A DNA stretch of 19,023 nt from Melioribacteraceae bacterium (GTDB taxonomy: Bacteria; Bacteroidota; Ignavibacteria; Ignavibacteriales; Melioribacteraceae), in NCBI GenBank assembly GCA_027858595.1, contig JAQICK010000427.1:1-19023 (forward strand), written 5' to 3'. The notes under the pieces are model-generated. The model had not been told where the DNA came from. It did not search any database and was given only the letters and a program-made list of their open reading frames with translations. This document shows positions 16,011-19,023 of the stretch, one piece after another. Position numbers and translations under genes: made by a program. Position 1 is the first letter of the stretch. Each line of letters opens with the position of its first letter.

Positions 16011-16847
16011 ATGATAAAATTTAATTCTGTAATATCTGACAATCCAAATCCAGATTTGGAATTTCCGCCAACAATGCACCCATTGATTATTAAAAGCAAA
16101 AATGAAAAATTGCTTGGATCATATTTTAAGGCTGCTGGTAAAGAGAAAAATCCACTTTTAATTCTCCTACACGGATTTCCTGGAAATGAAACAAATTTTG
16201 ATATTGCTCATGCTGTTAGAAGGTTTGGAATTAATGTTGCTGTTTTCCACTATCGTGGTTCGTGGGGGAGCGGTGGAAGTTTTTCAATTTCAAATTCACT
16301 TTCTGATGTAAGTTCTGTAATAGATCATTTTTCGGACAAAGAAATTTCAAAGCAATATAATGTTGAAAATAAAAAAATCATTTTAGTTGGGCATAGTATG
16401 GGTGGATTTCTTGCATTGTTGACTTCAATAAAATATCCGCAAATAAAAAACATTGCCTCACTTGCAGGATTTAATTTTGGGTTTTTTACTGATTACATAA
16501 TAAAGAATCCACAATTTCTTAATGCAACAATAGAGGGATTATCGCAAGGTGCAATGTTAGTTGAGGGAGCAAGTGGGCAAAAAATATACAACGAAATGTT
16601 AGCAAACAAAGATGAATGGAATCTTGTTAAAAGGGTTACAGAATTTACCGACAAAAATATTTTACTTGTTGGAGCAGAAGATGATGAAGTTTCTCATCTT
16701 CAATTACATCACTATCCGTTGGTAGAAAGCCTTTCAAAGAATAATGTAAAACTTAAAAGTGCAATTTATAAAACGGGACATTCGTTTTCATCAACACGAA
16801 TTAGAATAACAACGGAAATAATTAATTGGTTGAAGAAAATAAAATAA
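16011..16847 (+). CDS. Alpha/beta hydrolase
   Basis: A 278-residue serine hydrolase of the alpha/beta-hydrolase fold. The oxyanion region LLHGFPGNETNF (52-63) and nucleophile elbow GHSMGG (127-132, Ser129) are clear, followed by an acid in GAEDDEVS (Asp224 or Asp225) and His257 in KTGHSFSS, giving a complete catalytic triad. There is no signal peptide, so it is probably cytoplasmic. Residues 153-180 form the likely cap, poorly conserved and rich in Phe. The substrate (ester, peptide or acyl compound) cannot be told. ATG 16011 is chosen over an upstream in-frame TTG at 15984. It is the first gene of a probable operon with the ORF6N gene (12 nt) and the decarboxylase. Confidence 0.9.
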   Translation: MIKFNSVISDNPNPDLEFPPTMHPLIIKSKNEKLLGSYFKAAGKEKNPLLILLHGFPGNETNFDIAHAVRRFGINVAVFHYRGSWGSGGSFSISNSLSDVSSVIDHFSDKEISKQYNVENKKIILVGHSMGGFLALLTSIKYPQIKNIASLAGFNFGFFTDYIIKNPQFLNATIEGLSQGAMLVEGASGQKIYNEMLANKDEWNLVKRVTEFTDKNILLVGAEDDEVSHLQLHHYPLVESLSKNNVKLKSAIYKTGHSFSSTRIRITTEIINWLKKIK

Positions 16848-16859
16848 ATTGGGGCAAAT

Positions 16860-17388
16860 ATGAAAAAACATTCATTAAATATTCCCATTGAAAAAAATCG
16901 TATATTTTATTCAGTTGGTTCGTAATAAAAGAATTATTCTCGACTCAGATATAGCAAGGCTATATGGAGTTGAAACAAAAGTTTTGAAACAAGCTGTAAG
17001 AAGAAATATTGAACGGTTTCCTTCGGATTTTCTTATTCAACTTTCGAAAGAAGAGTACAATTCTTTAAGGTCACAGAATGTGACCTTAAAGCGAGGAGAA
17101 CATTCTAAATATCTACCATTTGCATTTACAGAACAAGGTGTTGCAATGCTTTCAAGTGTTCTCAGAACTCCACAAGCAATAGAAGTTAACATTTCTATTA
17201 TGAGAGCATTTGTTAAAATAAGAGAGACGCTTGAATCAAACCAAGATATTTCAAATAAGTTAAAAGAACTTGAAAAGTCGACAAATGAACGTTTATCTTC
17301 CCAAGAAGATAAAATAGGAATTATTTTTAATACAATTAGGGAACTAATTGTTGAAGAAAAATCAAACAAGAAAAAGATAGGATTCTAA
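16860..17388 (+). pseudogene. ORF6N-domain protein, frameshifted near the N-terminus
   Basis: The frame from 16888 to 17388 encodes an ORF6N domain (PF10543), a DNA-binding-type domain of phage antirepressor-like proteins: LDSDIARLYGVETKVLKQAV, then RFPSDFLIQLSKEE and FAFTEQGVAMLSSVL, then a charged coiled-coil C-terminus. It begins at a TTG with no ribosome-binding site. The expected N-terminus lies in another frame: ATG 16860, MKKHSLNIPIEK, which stops shortly after an A7 tract (16891-16897). Removing one A joins them as IPIEK-IVYFIQLVRNKRII-LDSD, with exactly the 14-residue spacing I recall for family members between IEK and LDSD. It is therefore either a homopolymer frameshift mutation, a sequence error, or a slippage site. 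The gene is 12 nt from both neighbours in the same direction. Role unknown; homologues are often near mobile DNA. Confidence 0.72.
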
Positions 17389-17400
17389 GAGAGAAACCAA

Positions 17401-18840
17401 ATGAAAGATAAAACAAGTAAAAACATTAAAGAAAGCGGTAAACTTTTCATCAATTGGGTTGAAAAATATTTTAGTGAAATGGACAATTATCCTGTTCTTC
17501 CAAATGCAAAGCCTGGAGATGTTAAAAAACAACTTCCAATAAATCCTCCAAAAAAAAGTGAGGAATATGAAGAAATTATTTCAGATTTGGAGAAAATAAT
17601 TATGCCAGGTGTAACTCATTGGAATCATCCAAAGTTTATGGCATACTTTAATTCATCCTCAAGTGACCCTGGAATATTTGCAGAACTTGTTAGTGCGGCT
17701 TTTAATACAAATGGAATGCTTTGGAAATCTAATCCTGCTTCAGCAGAGTTGGAAGAAGTAGCTCTCGATTGGTTTAGGCAAATGTTAGGATTGAGCGAAA
17801 ACTTCTGGGGAATAATTTACGACCTTGCTTCAACAAGCACAATGCAAGCCATTGTTGCAGCTCGTGAGAGTTTGTCCGATTATTCCATCCGCGATAAAGG
17901 GTTTGGCGGGTTACAAAATAAACCACGCCTAAGACTTTATACATCCGAACAAGCACATTCCTCTATAGAAAAGGGAGCCATTGTTGCTGGTATTGGACTA
18001 GAAGGTGTTCGTAAAATTAAAGTAGATGAAAACTTTAAAATGATTCCATCAGAATTGCAAAAAGCAATTACTGAAGATAAAGCCAACGGTTGGAAACCAT
18101 TTTGCGTTGTGGCAACTGTGGGAACTACTTCCACAACAAGCATTGACCCAGTTACTGAAATAGCCGCTATTTGTAAATCCGAAAATATTTGGCTTCACGT
18201 TGATGCAGCACACGCTGGAGTTGCTGCTATTGTGCCAGAGATGAGATATTTACTTGATGGTATTGAGGATGCAGATTCGTTTGTGCTTAATCCGCACAAG
18301 TGGATGTTTATGCCAATTGATATTTCAGTTTTGTTTACTAAACACAAGGGAATACTAAAACAAGCATTTTCAATTATTCCAGATTACTTAAAAACAGATG
18401 AAGATGATGAAGTTACAAATTATATGGATTACGGAATTCAACTCGGGCGTAGATTCCGTTCGCTAAAATTATGGTTTGTTATCCGGCATTATGGCACAGA
18501 AGGATTAATTGAAATTATTAGAGAACACTTAAAATTAGGACAACAATTTAGCAAGTGGATAAATGAAAGCTCTGATTTTGAATTGCTTGCCCCTACTCCA
18601 TTGAGCACAATATGTTTCAGAGCAATTCCAGAAAATATTAAAACGGAAAAAGAAGTAAATGAGTTCAATAAAAATTTGATGGATGCAATAAATAATTCTG
18701 GAAAAGCATTTCTTTCACACACAGTATTAAATGGTAAATTCACAATTCGTGTTGTTATTTCTGGTATCAGAACGGAAGAAAAACACGTTAAAGAAGTCTA
18801 TGAAGTTTTGATTGACGAGTTTAAGAAGTTGACAAAATAG
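17401..18840 (+). CDS. Aromatic-L-amino-acid decarboxylase family protein (group II PLP decarboxylase)
   Basis: A 479-residue PLP enzyme of the group II decarboxylase family, closest in pattern to aromatic amino acid (DOPA/tryptophan/tyrosine/phenylalanine) decarboxylases. Visible: PGVTHWNHPKFMAYF (69-83), the PLP-stacking His186 in SEQAHSSIEKGA, Asp268 in WLHVDAAHAG, and the Schiff-base Lys300 in LNPHKWMF. The catalytic-loop tyrosine (Tyr332 of the human enzyme) aligns with Tyr341 in TNYMDYGIQLGRRFR, which favours simple decarboxylation over aldehyde synthase chemistry, where this residue is Phe. The start ATG 17401 follows GAGAG. The gene is 12 nt downstream of the ORF6N gene, so probably in the hydrolase operon. 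Product is likely an arylalkylamine, but the substrate is not resolvable from sequence. Confidence 0.92.
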   Translation: MKDKTSKNIKESGKLFINWVEKYFSEMDNYPVLPNAKPGDVKKQLPINPPKKSEEYEEIISDLEKIIMPGVTHWNHPKFMAYFNSSSSDPGIFAELVSAAFNTNGMLWKSNPASAELEEVALDWFRQMLGLSENFWGIIYDLASTSTMQAIVAARESLSDYSIRDKGFGGLQNKPRLRLYTSEQAHSSIEKGAIVAGIGLEGVRKIKVDENFKMIPSELQKAITEDKANGWKPFCVVATVGTTSTTSIDPVTEIAAICKSENIWLHVDAAHAGVAAIVPEMRYLLDGIEDADSFVLNPHKWMFMPIDISVLFTKHKGILKQAFSIIPDYLKTDEDDEVTNYMDYGIQLGRRFRSLKLWFVIRHYGTEGLIEIIREHLKLGQQFSKWINESSDFELLAPTPLSTICFRAIPENIKTEKEVNEFNKNLMDAINNSGKAFLSHTVLNGKFTIRVVISGIRTEEKHVKEVYEVLIDEFKKLTK

Positions 18841-18864
18841 AACTATTTAAAAATAAGCATAACT

Positions 18865-18943
18865 GAGACCGTCTCTAAAGTAACCCATGCAGTTTCGAAC
18901 GGAGATAGAAGCTTTTCTGAGAATCAAAGACAAAAGAATTCTC
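18865..18943. repeat. Degenerate palindromic sequence after the decarboxylase gene
   Basis: GAGAC-C-GTCTC (18865-18875) is a short perfect palindrome; GAGAAT (18919-18924) pairs with ATTCTC (18938-18943). Between them TTTCGAAC (18893-18900) matches the arm of repeats 1 and 2, but the matching outer arm is missing. It looks like a decayed or half copy of that repeat. The rest of 18841-19023 shows no gene. Confidence 0.35.
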
Positions 18944-19023
18944 TATGTGTTTTTCGTAATTCGGTTCTTAATCCCCAAAATAGATGTTATTTTTTTTTGA
19001 GCTAAAATATTTATTTACTATCT

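Overview
The window is AT-rich, uniformly coding and reads as a chromosomal stretch from the Bacteroidota/Ignavibacteriota side of the FCB group. The evidence is a DUF3078-type outer-membrane protein, UvrA and Nfu of the types seen in that group, an ORF6N protein, dispersed palindromes with GTCATTTCGAAC ends, and six upstream regions carrying the Bacteroidota-type -7 hexamer TAnnTTTG. No tRNA, rRNA, CRISPR array or insertion sequence was seen.

Layout. (1) 1-2457, minus strand: a KDO (3-deoxy-D-manno-octulosonate) operon, kdsB - kdsA - an aldolase fused to a KpsF/KdsD-like CBS domain that runs off the left edge. (2) 2521-3498, minus: aldo/keto reductase, divergent from a DUF3078 outer-membrane protein (3628-4476, plus) that ends in a good terminator. 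(3) 4608-7391, plus: uvrA, full length but with one in-frame TAA inside the second ABC signature. (4) 7405-10693, minus: aroK - aroB - secreted GHL10 glycosidase-like protein, tightly packed. (5) 10841-11011, plus: an uncharacterised 56-residue lysine-rich protein with strong promoter, Shine-Dalgarno and terminator signals. (6) 11120-12472, plus: a KamA-family radical SAM aminomutase whose lysine-recognition aspartates are replaced. (7) 12582-15868, minus: nfu, a short RsmI-like methyltransferase and proS, with three palindromic repeats in the gaps. (8) 16011-18840, plus: alpha/beta hydrolase - ORF6N protein (frameshifted at an A7 tract) - aromatic amino acid decarboxylase family protein, each 12 nt apart. 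The last 183 nt are non-coding with degenerate repeat sequence.

How the genes relate: kdsB/kdsA make and activate KDO for lipopolysaccharide or capsule; the fused aldolase may belong to the supply of arabinose 5-phosphate. aroK/aroB are consecutive-pathway shikimate enzymes. Most of the rest is housekeeping (repair, Fe-S assembly, tRNA charging, rRNA methylation). The most unusual items are the aldolase-CBS fusion with altered catalytic residues, the uvrA nonsense codon, the ORF6N frameshift, and the KamA homologue with reversed substrate-pocket charge.
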